Positions 39,705 to 48,063 of a stretch of DNA of 61,596 bases are shown here, one piece after another. Position 1 is the first letter of the stretch; every line of letters starts with the position of its first letter. The translations under genes and the position numbers were made by a program. The notes under the pieces are model-generated. The model was not told the DNA's origin. It did no database searches and was given only the letters and a program-made list of their open reading frames with translations. Origin of the DNA: Heritagella_A intestinalis (lineage in GTDB: Bacteria > Bacillota > Clostridia > Oscillospirales > Acutalibacteraceae); assembly GCA_904418995.1 (NCBI GenBank), contig CAJFQF010000013.1, forward strand, positions 1-61,596. Direction: 5' to 3'.

Positions 39705-40436
39705 ATGCCCTTTCTTCCCGATACCCCCGGCCGCATCCATTCTGTGGAGACCTTCGGCGCCCTGGACGGCCCGGGCATTCGCTATGTGGTGTTCTTTCAG
39801 GGATGCCCCCTGCGCTGCGCCTACTGCCACAACCCGGACACCTGGGAGCGCCATGACGGAAATTCCACCACCGCCGGAAAAGTGGTGGAAAACATTCTGC
39901 CTTACCGGAACTTCATCCAGTCCGGGGGCGTGACCCTCTCCGGCGGGGAGCCCCTGCTCCAACCGGCGTTTGCCGCCGCCATCCTGCACCTGTGCAAAGA
40001 GCAGGGCTTCCACACGGCGGTGGACACCTGCGGGGCCATCCCCTTGGAAAAGTGCCGGGAAGCAGCGGAGCTCACGGACCTGTTCCTGCTGGACATCAAG
40101 GCCCTTGACCCCCAGGAGTGCCGCTCCCTTACCGGGACGGACAACCGCCGCGCTTTGGAGCTGCTCCGGTGGTGCGAAGAGGTGAAAAAGCCCGTGTGGG
40201 TGCGCCATGTGTGCGTTCCCGGCATCACCTTGGAGCCTTCCCGGCTGGAAAAGCTGGCGGAGTTCCTCAAGGGGTTTTCCTGCGTTGAAAAGGTGGAGCT
40301 GCTGCCCTTCCACAAAATGGGGGCTTACAAATGGGAGGCTCTGCACATTCCCTTCACCCTGGCGGACACCCCGGAACCCACTGCCCAGGAGATGGAAATG
40401 GCCCAGGGGATTTTCCGGAACGCCGGGCTGCTGTAA
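39705..40436 (+). CDS. pflA: Pyruvate formate-lyase activating enzyme
   Basis: A 243-residue radical-SAM enzyme that installs the glycyl radical on PflB. The cluster motif CxxxCxxC is in GCPLRCAYCHNPDTW. VTLSGGEPLLQPAF is the SAM-binding GGE motif. ESLQ-like downstream blocks include VDTCGAI and VWVRHVCVPGIT. The length is normal for the short type without extra ferredoxin clusters. The start at 39705 (MPFLPDTPGRIHSVETFG) has AAAGGAGCTG upstream. It is 84 bases after pflB, beyond a terminator. Confidence 0.95.
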   Translation: MPFLPDTPGRIHSVETFGALDGPGIRYVVFFQGCPLRCAYCHNPDTWERHDGNSTTAGKVVENILPYRNFIQSGGVTLSGGEPLLQPAFAAAILHLCKEQGFHTAVDTCGAIPLEKCREAAELTDLFLLDIKALDPQECRSLTGTDNRRALELLRWCEEVKKPVWVRHVCVPGITLEPSRLEKLAEFLKGFSCVEKVELLPFHKMGAYKWEALHIPFTLADTPEPTAQEMEMAQGIFRNAGLL

Positions 40437-40479
40437 GAAAAGCTTTTTTGCAGTTTCAGCCCAGGTGATTTACAACAAA

Positions 40480-40508
40480 CTGTCAATGATGGTTAAATAG
40501 GATAAAAT
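40480..40508 (+). promoter_or_regulatory. Promoter of the PadR gene
   Basis: CTGTCA (40480-40485), 17 bases, TAAAAT (40503-40508). A weak AAAAGCTTTT hairpin around 40438-40450 may terminate pflA. Confidence 0.5.
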
Positions 40509-40535
40509 CTATGTTGATTTGAGGAGATGATTGGA

Positions 40536-40880
40536 TTGAGCATTTCGGAAACCCTCCAGCGGGGGGCCATTGATCTGCTGCTGCTCACACTGCTGCGGGA
40601 CAAGGATATGTACGGCTATCAGCTATCCCAGGAGCTCTCCAACCGGAGCGGCGGCCTGTGCGCCATTCCCGAAAGCTCCCTGTACCCTACCCTGTACCGG
40701 ATGCTGAATCAGGGCCTGATTTCCGACCACCGGGTGATTGTAGGCCGGCGCCGTGCCAGAATCTACTATCATTTGGAGCCAGCGGGGGAAACCTACCTGC
40801 ACCAACTGCGGGAAGAATACCTCTCCATGGACCAGGGCATTATGAAGGTTCTGGCTTCCAGCCCCGACAGCCCTGTGTAA
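40536..40880 (+). CDS. PadR-family transcriptional regulator
   Basis: A 114-residue winged-helix regulator: LQRGAIDLLLLTLLRDKDMYGYQLSQEL, PESSLYPTLYRMLNQGLI and the wing RRRARIYYHLEPAGE. This is the short PadR-s2 type with a single dimerisation helix. The start is a TTG at 40536 with GAGGAGATGATT upstream; the ATG at 40527 would touch the ribosome site. PadR proteins usually control a neighbouring exporter or detoxification gene. None is adjacent, since pflA is upstream and cysK convergent, so its targets are unknown. Confidence 0.88.
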   Translation: MSISETLQRGAIDLLLLTLLRDKDMYGYQLSQELSNRSGGLCAIPESSLYPTLYRMLNQGLISDHRVIVGRRRARIYYHLEPAGETYLHQLREEYLSMDQGIMKVLASSPDSPV

Positions 40881-40906
40881 GGCAGTTTTTCAAATTTGCA
40901 CATAAG

Positions 40907-40945
40907 AAAGCGAGAAACTCTTAAAAACAGAGTTTCTCGCTTTTT
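40907..40945. terminator. Bidirectional terminator between padR and cysK
   Basis: AAAGCGAGAAACTCT (40907-40921) pairs with the AGAGTTTCTCGCTTT starting at 40929. T-runs on both sides suit both convergent genes. Confidence 0.85.
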
Positions 40946-40953
40946 CGTTTTCC

Positions 40954-41877
40954 TCAATCAAACAGGGCGGTGGAGAGATACCGCTCGCCGGTGTCCGGCA
41001 AAAGCACCGTCACGAGTTTCCCCTGATTTTCCGGCCGGCGGGCCACCTGCACCGCCGCCCACAGAGCCGCGCCGGAAGAGATTCCCGCCAGATAGCCTTC
41101 CTGCCGGGCCAGCTCTTTGGCGGCCTGGATAGCGTCCTGGGTGTTTACCGGCAGAATCTCATCGCAAATGGCAGGGTCAAAGTTCTTGGGGACAAAGTTG
41201 GCCCCGATGCCCTGAATCCCGTGGGGGCCGGCCTTGCCCTGGGAAAGCAGGGGGGAATCCGCTGGCTCCACGCCGACCACCTTCACCTGGGGGTTCTGCT
41301 CCTTGAGATAGCGCCCCACGCCGCTGAGGGTGCCGCCGGTGCCCACCCCGGCCACAAAGATTTCCACTTTCCCGTCGGTGTCCTTCCAGATTTCCGGGCC
41401 GGTGGTACGGTAGTGGGCCTGGGGGTTGGCGGGGTTATCAAACTGCCCGGCCAAAAACGCCCCGGGGATTTCCTCCACCAGCGATTTGGCCCGGTCTACA
41501 GCCCCCTGCATACCCTGGCTGCCGGGGGTGAGCACCAGCTCCGCCCCATAGGCCGCCAGCAGCTTGCGGCGCTCCAAGCTCATGGTCTCCGGCATGGTGA
41601 GAATCACCCGATAGCCCCGGGAGGCCGCCACACAGGCCAGGCCAATGCCCGTATTGCCGCTGGTGGGCTCCACAATCACCGAGCCGGGATGAAGCAGGCC
41701 CTTTTCCTCCGCGTCCAGGATGAGCCCCAGGCCCACCCGGTCTTTCACGCTTCCCGCCGGATTAAAGGCTTCCAGCTTGGCCGCCAGCGGGGTGGAAAGC
41801 CCCACGGCCCGGCTGTACCGCCCCAGCTCCAACAGGGGGGTGTTGCCGATTAACTCCGGAATACTTTGATACATCAT
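40954..41877 (-). CDS. cysK: Cysteine synthase (O-acetylserine sulfhydrylase)
   Basis: A 307-residue PLP enzyme making cysteine from O-acetylserine and sulfide. The PLP lysine K45 is in EAFNPAGSVKDRVG. VEPTSGNTGIGLA is the substrate-binding loop, VGTGGTLSGVGRYL the phosphate-binding loop and GISSGAALWAA the C-terminal motif. The start at 41877 (MMYQSIPELIGNTPLLELG) has AAAGGAGACTG upstream. It lies 69 bases after the last of four paralogous membrane genes on the same strand, so it may be the distal gene of that transcript. No sulfur-related riboswitch is seen. Confidence 0.95.
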   Translation of the reverse strand: MMYQSIPELIGNTPLLELGRYSRAVGLSTPLAAKLEAFNPAGSVKDRVGLGLILDAEEKGLLHPGSVIVEPTSGNTGIGLACVAASRGYRVILTMPETMSLERRKLLAAYGAELVLTPGSQGMQGAVDRAKSLVEEIPGAFLAGQFDNPANPQAHYRTTGPEIWKDTDGKVEIFVAGVGTGGTLSGVGRYLKEQNPQVKVVGVEPADSPLLSQGKAGPHGIQGIGANFVPKNFDPAICDEILPVNTQDAIQAAKELARQEGYLAGISSGAALWAAVQVARRPENQGKLVTVLLPDTGERYLSTALFD

Positions 41878-41946
41878 ACTACAGTCTCCTTTCCGCCGTT
41901 CTTCACGGCACGGGCCGCCGGCCCAAAAACTTTCTGGTTGCCACAC

Positions 41947-43899
41947 TTACCACAGCAAACCGGTAGGGGGTTCCTCCCGGTAATAGAAATCCTCCACCTG
42001 GTCCGCCACCGGCAGCAGGCCGCCCTGGCTCCGCCAAGCCATCAGGGTCTGGGAGCCGTCCTTCTCCTCCCGCAGGAACAGGGCATAGTCCCGAGACAGG
42101 GGGACAAAGGACGCCACATTCCGGGAAAGGGTCACTTCCTGACCGTTTTGCAGGGTACACAGGGTAGAGCCGCCTCCCTGGGCGTCACGGAGATAGTATA
42201 CGCCGCCATCTTCGGTAATTTCCATGGAAACCCCCTCGCCCTGGTCTCCCGAAAGGGGCGGCAGCTCTGCCGCCAGTTCCCCATTGTAATACAGGGCGGA
42301 TTTTTCCCAGGGGGTCTCCGCTTGGCGGTAGAGAACCCCCTCTTCCCCGGCAAGCCAGAACCGATAGACATTCTCCGCCAGCTTTTCCGGCTTGGGGGAA
42401 GCATCCGCCAAATCCATCCGCCAAAGCTCCCCCTGCACGGCCACCGGGCCGGTGAGAAGATAGAGGTTGTCCCCATAAAGCCCGGCATTTTGCGGGGCTT
42501 CCCCGTCGGTCTCGATGGAAAAACTTCTGGGCCCCACCGCCGCAAATTGGCTGCTCCCCTCTACTTCCTGGGTGCCCTCTCGAAAGAAGGGCCACTGGCA
42601 CACCTCCTGCCGAAGGCCATCCAGCTCTTCCAACCCGTATTGTTCCGCAATCCACGGCAGCGAATACACCTGCATCTCGGTCCCCGGCCGGTACAGGCAG
42701 CCGGAAATCTTCCCATCCCCGGCCTCATCCTGTAAAAAGGTCAGCTGGGAAAAGGCGGCTTCCCGGACAATCAGGGTGCTTTCCTCCCCATCAAACCAGT
42801 ACAAATCGCAGCAGGGGGAGGGCACCTGGATGTCCTTCATCCTCTGGTAAAGCTCTGGGTAAGCGTCCGCTTCCGCCAAAGACTCCTCCTGGACCAGGTC
42901 CAACAGGGAAATGGTCTTGCGAATCTGGCCATAATAGCCGGTGCCGTCGGGATTCAGATACACCGGTCCCACCCCTTCCAGGATGGTTTCTTCCCCGCCG
43001 TCCCGGGTCCAGCGCACCACGTTGCGCCCCACCTCTTGGGGAACCGTGTAATACAAAGGGCCGCCGTTCTCCGGAAAGGCCAACAGCTGATCCCGGAACG
43101 CCCCCGTCTCCCAGGTTTCCCCGGTATCCGGATCCAGCAGCAGGATGGGCTGGTCCATCCGGTCCACCAGCAGGGTGCCGTCCTGGTTCATCCGGTAGGT
43201 GTCCACCCCGGTCATCAGCCTCTGGGATTCCCCGGTGGAAATCTCATAGCGGTACAGCGCCGCCGATTCCGGGTCATAAATATCATCGCCTGAATCATAG
43301 ATAAAAAACACCCGCTGGCTGTCCCGGCTAAAGGAATACCCCCGGACGTCCCCGGCAATTTGCTCCTCTTCCCCGCCAAAGACGCCCAGGAACAGGTTGT
43401 TTAGGGCCAAGTCATACCGGAGATACCGCTGGCCGTCGGGGCTGTACCGGTATAAGGCGTCCTCTGTGTCCGCCGAACCCCGCAGGGGAAACTTCTCCCC
43501 TTCCTGCCCGGGCAGAAACGCCATCATCTGCCCCTCCCGGGAGAAAAGCACCGGGATTTTGGGCAAGTTGGAGGGTTTTGGCCACCAGAACCACGCCGCC
43601 CCGGCCAGCAAAAGCACCCCGCACAGGGCAGCGGCAATTTTCTGCCAGCGCCGCCAGGGCAGCTTTTTCGGCGGCTCCGGCTCCTCTGCCGGTGGCTCTT
43701 CCACAGGGGGCTCCGGTGTTTCCTCCGGCTGCCAGCGCAGCGCCTGGGAAAATTCCGATTCTTCCCCTTGGGATTCCCCTTCCCCGGCGCCTGGGCGGCG
43801 GAAAAGCGCCTCCTGGCTTTCCGCCTGTTTGCCGCAGAAGGGGCACGCCGCCGCCCCCTCTTCCATCTCCCCTCCACAAAACCTGCACTTCTCTGCCAT
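41947..43899 (-). CDS. Zinc-ribbon/membrane/repeat-domain protein, paralogue D
   Basis: A 650-residue protein I do not recognise as a characterised family. An N-terminal zinc ribbon has C5, C8, C19, C22 (CRFCGGEMEEGAAACPFCG). A motif SEFSQALRW (48-56) precedes a Pro/Glu linker, then one membrane helix (about 87-106). The rest is a large extracytoplasmic region of repeated short beta motifs (YSPDGQRYLRYDL, MNQDGTLLVD, TEDGGVYYLRD), like TolB/WD propellers. The block CCDLYWFDGEESTLIV (about 325-375) recurs in all four paralogues. The start at 43899 has AAAGGAGCG upstream. It is the last of four tandem paralogues. Predicted topology: ribbon in the cytosol, propeller outside. Confidence 0.7.
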   Translation of the reverse strand: MAEKCRFCGGEMEEGAAACPFCGKQAESQEALFRRPGAGEGESQGEESEFSQALRWQPEETPEPPVEEPPAEEPEPPKKLPWRRWQKIAAALCGVLLLAGAAWFWWPKPSNLPKIPVLFSREGQMMAFLPGQEGEKFPLRGSADTEDALYRYSPDGQRYLRYDLALNNLFLGVFGGEEEQIAGDVRGYSFSRDSQRVFFIYDSGDDIYDPESAALYRYEISTGESQRLMTGVDTYRMNQDGTLLVDRMDQPILLLDPDTGETWETGAFRDQLLAFPENGGPLYYTVPQEVGRNVVRWTRDGGEETILEGVGPVYLNPDGTGYYGQIRKTISLLDLVQEESLAEADAYPELYQRMKDIQVPSPCCDLYWFDGEESTLIVREAAFSQLTFLQDEAGDGKISGCLYRPGTEMQVYSLPWIAEQYGLEELDGLRQEVCQWPFFREGTQEVEGSSQFAAVGPRSFSIETDGEAPQNAGLYGDNLYLLTGPVAVQGELWRMDLADASPKPEKLAENVYRFWLAGEEGVLYRQAETPWEKSALYYNGELAAELPPLSGDQGEGVSMEITEDGGVYYLRDAQGGGSTLCTLQNGQEVTLSRNVASFVPLSRDYALFLREEKDGSQTLMAWRSQGGLLPVADQVEDFYYREEPPTGLLW

Positions 43900-44004
43900 T
43901 GGCATCGCTCCTTTCTGCAAGAGCCTTGGGTTCTATCACAAAAGCGGAAAACAAAAAGCGGGAAGCCCCCTTGAGAGCTCCCCGCCCTTCGGCCTGCGCT
44001 GGGG

Positions 44005-46299
44005 TTATTCCCCCGGAACCGGCAGCGTAGTAATATCTTCCGCAACTATTTTTGGGGCTCCGACTCCATTATAAACCATCAGGTCCATTTTGTCTTCCCC
44101 AACTTCTTTGGTGGTAAAAGCCACGTAATCCTGGCTGATGGGCCAAACCTTATAAACATCCTCCGCGATGCTCTGCCCTTCCCCGTTGACAACGCGGCAC
44201 AAGTGGTTTCCCGCTTTTCCGGCAAAATAATACACGCCTCCATCAGGGCTGTACAAAAGCCGGTCTATACGGGTATTCCGGTCCAAAAAATTCCCGTCGC
44301 AGTAAGAGCCGCCAGTACGCCGGGTCAAAATCTGCCCATCCGGGGCGATTCGGAACTCCTTCACCTGGGTCTCCACCTCTACCGGCTCCTGCATTTCCCC
44401 ATTTTCCAGGGTGGAAGCATAGAGGGTCAAGCCTTCTTCCTCCGAGCCATCGCCTTCCAGGGTATAGTACAGGGTATTTTGCGAGAATCCACAGCTCCTC
44501 ATGGATACTTCCCACAGGGATTCCGGCAGGAGGTATTTCTGCCCCTGCACCAGCAGATACCGGGGACTTCCCGGCTTGGGGGCAGTCCGGGAGGTATTGA
44601 GGTACAATTTCCAATCTTCCGGGGAAATTTCCTCACCTGCTTCCTGGGAATCCCCCATAATGGACAGGCAGCTGGAAAACAACGAGCGTACCGTCACCCC
44701 GGGGCCGTAAATCAGCTGGCCATCGGAGAGATCTCCATCTATAGATTTATCGGGAATCGTGCCTGGGCCAAAATCCATGGACCTAACATCCGCCTCTTTC
44801 TTCACCAGCTGGAGGGTCTCCCCGTCAAACCAATACAAATCAGAACAGGGGGAATGGATGGTGGCTTTTTTCAGGCTCTCCCGCACCCGGTTCCTGCCAA
44901 TACAGGGGGCCTCGGGCAAGGGGGCATCGGTGTGGTACACCCCGGGCGCCGGCCCCATGGCGTTGGTTTGCGCCGGTTTCCCTTTGATTTCCCGCTTCAC
45001 TACCATGCACAGGCGGCCGTCCTCCCCGGCCTGCACCTGATAGCTCTGGGTCCAGGAACCATTATCGTCCTCGCCCTGGGAAACCATCCGGAAAAGCCCG
45101 TCTTCTTCCGCAAAGACATGCTGGTTTCCTGTATAATACACGCTGATAGGGTCTACATATTCTACAGAGCCCCCTGCTTCCATGCTAATGGAAATAGCCC
45201 CCTCATTTTTCTGCGTGGTGAAGGATTCTTCCCCGCCGTCCAGGGTCCAGCGCAGCCCCTCCACCGACCGGAGGTCATAGCTATCCAAGGGGTTGCCGGT
45301 GCTGTCCGCCTGGGCATAATCGTCCCTTATCGTATCCCACAGCGTGATTTCCTTGGAGTAGGCCAAGAGATAACCGGTGCCATCCGGCATGATCCTCTCC
45401 CTATCCACATTCTCCATGAGAACTTCCGGCTGGCCTCCCCGCTTCCACTGCATTTGGGCCTTTTTCAGGTCTTTTACCACCAGATAGAGCACGGAATCTT
45501 CATCCACCGCTTGCAGCCGGATATCCCCGGGCTCCCCGGCTTTTTCCGCCTCCCAGGAATCCTCCGGCAAAAAATACAACCCGTCCGGGGAAGTAAAGGC
45601 TAAGGCGGAACCTTCCGCGCTAAAGCGGTAGGTGGTCTCTCCCTGTGCCAGCTTGTGTTTCTCCCCGGTTTCTATGGAAAAGCACCACAGCTCTGCCTGA
45701 CTGATGTCAAGCTCTCCCTCCGTCGCTTCCCCGGGATAGAACAGATACACCAGCCGCTTCCCGTCAGGGGAAAGGTCACGATCCCAAATCTGCCCCTGCC
45801 TCTCTTCAACCTGCCGGGCCTCTTCGGCTTCCAGTCCAAGATACCACAAGGTGTTTTCTCCCCAAAGGAGGCTCCCATCCTCCTCCACGGAGAGGTTTTT
45901 CAAGTTTTTTGAATCCCCTATTTCCCGTAAGTTCTGTTCTTCTCCCGGATGGAACATCCAGATGCTTCCATCCTTTGTAAAGGTCACCGCCGGTAAAACC
46001 GGCTGGGGCCGGGGCCACAAAAACCAGGTCATTCCCGCCAGGAAAGCCAGCACCAGCACCGCCGCCACGGCCTTCTGCCATTTCTTCCAGCCCATTTTCT
46101 TTGCCGTGGGTCCTTCCTCCACCGGGGCCTCCGCTTTTTGAGGAGATTCGGGTTCCTCCGGGATTTCCCAGTGCAGTGCCCGGGAAAACTCCGATTCTTC
46201 GGCTTCTTCCGCAACCTTTTCCTCGGCTTCCCGCCCGCAGAAGAGGCATCTGCCCTCTTTATCTAAAGGTTTCCCGCAAAATTGACAGTTCCTCTCCAT
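44005..46299 (-). CDS. Zinc-ribbon/membrane/repeat-domain protein, paralogue C
   Basis: A 764-residue paralogue, the longest of the four. The zinc ribbon has C5, C8, C18, C21 (CQFCGKPLDKEGRCLFCG). SEFSRALHW (36-44), a short acidic linker and one membrane helix (about 76-95, ending WFLWPRPQP) follow. The extracytoplasmic part again carries TolB/WD-like repeats (SPDGKRLVYLFYPG, SAEGSALAFTSPDG, MPDGTGYLLAYS) and CSDLYWFDGETLQLVKKEAD. It has extra segments relative to the others (for example around NAMGPAPGVYHTD), which account for its length. It lies 52 bases downstream of paralogue B and 105 upstream of D. Confidence 0.7.
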   Translation of the reverse strand: MERNCQFCGKPLDKEGRCLFCGREAEEKVAEEAEESEFSRALHWEIPEEPESPQKAEAPVEEGPTAKKMGWKKWQKAVAAVLVLAFLAGMTWFLWPRPQPVLPAVTFTKDGSIWMFHPGEEQNLREIGDSKNLKNLSVEEDGSLLWGENTLWYLGLEAEEARQVEERQGQIWDRDLSPDGKRLVYLFYPGEATEGELDISQAELWCFSIETGEKHKLAQGETTYRFSAEGSALAFTSPDGLYFLPEDSWEAEKAGEPGDIRLQAVDEDSVLYLVVKDLKKAQMQWKRGGQPEVLMENVDRERIMPDGTGYLLAYSKEITLWDTIRDDYAQADSTGNPLDSYDLRSVEGLRWTLDGGEESFTTQKNEGAISISMEAGGSVEYVDPISVYYTGNQHVFAEEDGLFRMVSQGEDDNGSWTQSYQVQAGEDGRLCMVVKREIKGKPAQTNAMGPAPGVYHTDAPLPEAPCIGRNRVRESLKKATIHSPCSDLYWFDGETLQLVKKEADVRSMDFGPGTIPDKSIDGDLSDGQLIYGPGVTVRSLFSSCLSIMGDSQEAGEEISPEDWKLYLNTSRTAPKPGSPRYLLVQGQKYLLPESLWEVSMRSCGFSQNTLYYTLEGDGSEEEGLTLYASTLENGEMQEPVEVETQVKEFRIAPDGQILTRRTGGSYCDGNFLDRNTRIDRLLYSPDGGVYYFAGKAGNHLCRVVNGEGQSIAEDVYKVWPISQDYVAFTTKEVGEDKMDLMVYNGVGAPKIVAEDITTLPVPGE

Positions 46300-46351
46300 T
46301 CCCGCACATCCTTTCGCAATCACAAAAACACTCCCGGCTTTTGTCACTGCC

Positions 46352-48016
46352 TCAATAAACCACGTGGCTCCATCCCAGGACGACGTCCACTGCTTCTGCC
46401 GCCAGCTGCGGCTTTCCATCCGGGCCCATCACCAACAGGTCTTGGGTTTCTCCTTCCCCTGTACGCAGATAAGCCAACCGTCCATCCTCCATAGGACGGC
46501 AATCCTCCACTGTATCGTCCACCATTTCCGAAACGCCCTTCTGGATGCGCTTCATAGAAAAGCCCTGGTCCCGGCCTTTCCCCATGTAGTACACCGCCCC
46601 CTGATACTCAAAGAGCTGGTAAGGCAGGCCGCCCCAAAGATACAGGTCGTCCGCCGCCTGTTCCCCGTTCCAATACAGGGAGCAGAAGCTCCTCCGCTCT
46701 CCCTCTTCCCGGCTGGAACCGCAGCGCAGTACGTCCCCGGCAGAGGTTACATAAAATTTCCAAGTCTCCTGAGAGGCGGGGAAGCTCTCCAATTTTTCGG
46801 GACTTCCCGGGCCGTTCCATTCCAAGGGCACCCGCCAAACCTCTCCGTCACCCCGGAATTCCCCGGTCATACAGTAAAGGCTGTTCCCTTCCAGAATCAC
46901 GTCCGGCAAAGGCGTCCCGCCTATAGGGTCGTCTAAAAGCTCCCCAGAAGGAACCTCCTGGGACAAGGGGCCGGATTTCCCCCGGTTGGCCGCATAGAGC
47001 TGGTCTTCGCCGCTGCGGCGGTAAACAGCCACCTCTGCCTTCATCCTTTGGGCGGAATCCCAGTTCCCCAGTATCCGCAAGTAACTGGCGTCCACTTGGC
47101 TGTCTACTAAAGAAGCGGTTTCTCCGTCAAACCAATAGAGGCTGCTGGATGCTTCGGAATCACAGACCCCATACCCCTGGCCGTCCTCATCCAAAGACAG
47201 GGACTGGACGCTGGCCAGCTCCCGCTCCGGGGAACCCCCGGGCCGCCAGTGCATCAAATCGTAGAGGTTCTGGCCTGCGGAAGAAAGCACGTCATAATAC
47301 ACGCCCCGACTGCTAACGGCCCGTATCCGCATCTGGCCATCTAATAAACCCGAGGCTGCCTGCTGGATTTCCCCGGTCTCCACATTGGCCCAGAGCAGCA
47401 CATCCCCCACTTGGAGGGCCCAATAGGCGCCGTCCTGGCTGATGACGGAATATTGCAGGTTCCCCAGCCCGGTAAGCAGCTCCTGCACCTCTCCGGAATT
47501 CCCATCATACCGGCAGAGCTTGCCCCCGCTCTCCTCGTTCACATAGACATAATAGAGCAGGGAATTCCCGGAAGGGGACAAGGCCGCCGCCCGGACGTCC
47601 CGCTGGACTTCCTCCGCCTCTTTCGCATCCGCTTTACGATAATAAAGGCCAACGCCGTCATACCAGGCAAACCGGGTGTTATCCCGGCTCTCCATCACCG
47701 TTACCCGGACAATATCCGAACGGCCCAGCTCCAAAGGCGCTGTCTCCTGAGGAAGCAGGGCCCAAAGCTGCCCTTTTTTCGTGAAGTACAGGGGTTCCTG
47801 ATGGGTCTCCTCTGGTTCCCGGGCCAGGAAGAAAAAAACGGCTCCCACCGCAAAAAGAATGGCCAGTACCACCACAGCAGCAGCCGTCAGCCGCTGCCAG
47901 GTCCGCCACCGCCGGGGCGCGTCCGGCGCCGAATGGGCAATTGGCTCTTCCTTCTCCACTTCCCAATTACCAACAACCTCTTCTTTGACTTCTTCTACCT
48001 GACAGGTACGCACCAT
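46352..48016 (-). CDS. Membrane/repeat-domain protein, paralogue B, lacking the zinc ribbon
   Basis: A 554-residue paralogue, the shortest. It begins MVRTCQVEEVKEEVV with a single cysteine and no CxxC pairs, so the zinc ribbon and the FSxALxW motif are missing. A membrane helix (about 43-64, AAAVVVLAILFAVGAVFFFL) and the same repeat domain follow, including SPSGNSLLYYVYV and SSLYWFDGETASLVDSQVD. The start at 48016 has GAAAGGGG upstream; an ATG at 48025 touches that site. Either the N-terminus was lost or this copy is specialised. It is 47 bases downstream of paralogue A. Confidence 0.68.
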   Translation of the reverse strand: MVRTCQVEEVKEEVVGNWEVEKEEPIAHSAPDAPRRWRTWQRLTAAAVVVLAILFAVGAVFFFLAREPEETHQEPLYFTKKGQLWALLPQETAPLELGRSDIVRVTVMESRDNTRFAWYDGVGLYYRKADAKEAEEVQRDVRAAALSPSGNSLLYYVYVNEESGGKLCRYDGNSGEVQELLTGLGNLQYSVISQDGAYWALQVGDVLLWANVETGEIQQAASGLLDGQMRIRAVSSRGVYYDVLSSAGQNLYDLMHWRPGGSPERELASVQSLSLDEDGQGYGVCDSEASSSLYWFDGETASLVDSQVDASYLRILGNWDSAQRMKAEVAVYRRSGEDQLYAANRGKSGPLSQEVPSGELLDDPIGGTPLPDVILEGNSLYCMTGEFRGDGEVWRVPLEWNGPGSPEKLESFPASQETWKFYVTSAGDVLRCGSSREEGERRSFCSLYWNGEQAADDLYLWGGLPYQLFEYQGAVYYMGKGRDQGFSMKRIQKGVSEMVDDTVEDCRPMEDGRLAYLRTGEGETQDLLVMGPDGKPQLAAEAVDVVLGWSHVVY

Positions 48017-48063
48017 AAACCGCATCCCCTTTCATTCATTCTATTTTCCCAGATGTATCGTAC

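Noticed and set aside
37359..40346. A 995-codon open frame antisense to pflB and pflA
   Set aside because: Both sense genes are certain from catalytic motifs. The antisense product has repetitive His/Val/Gly composition and no domains.
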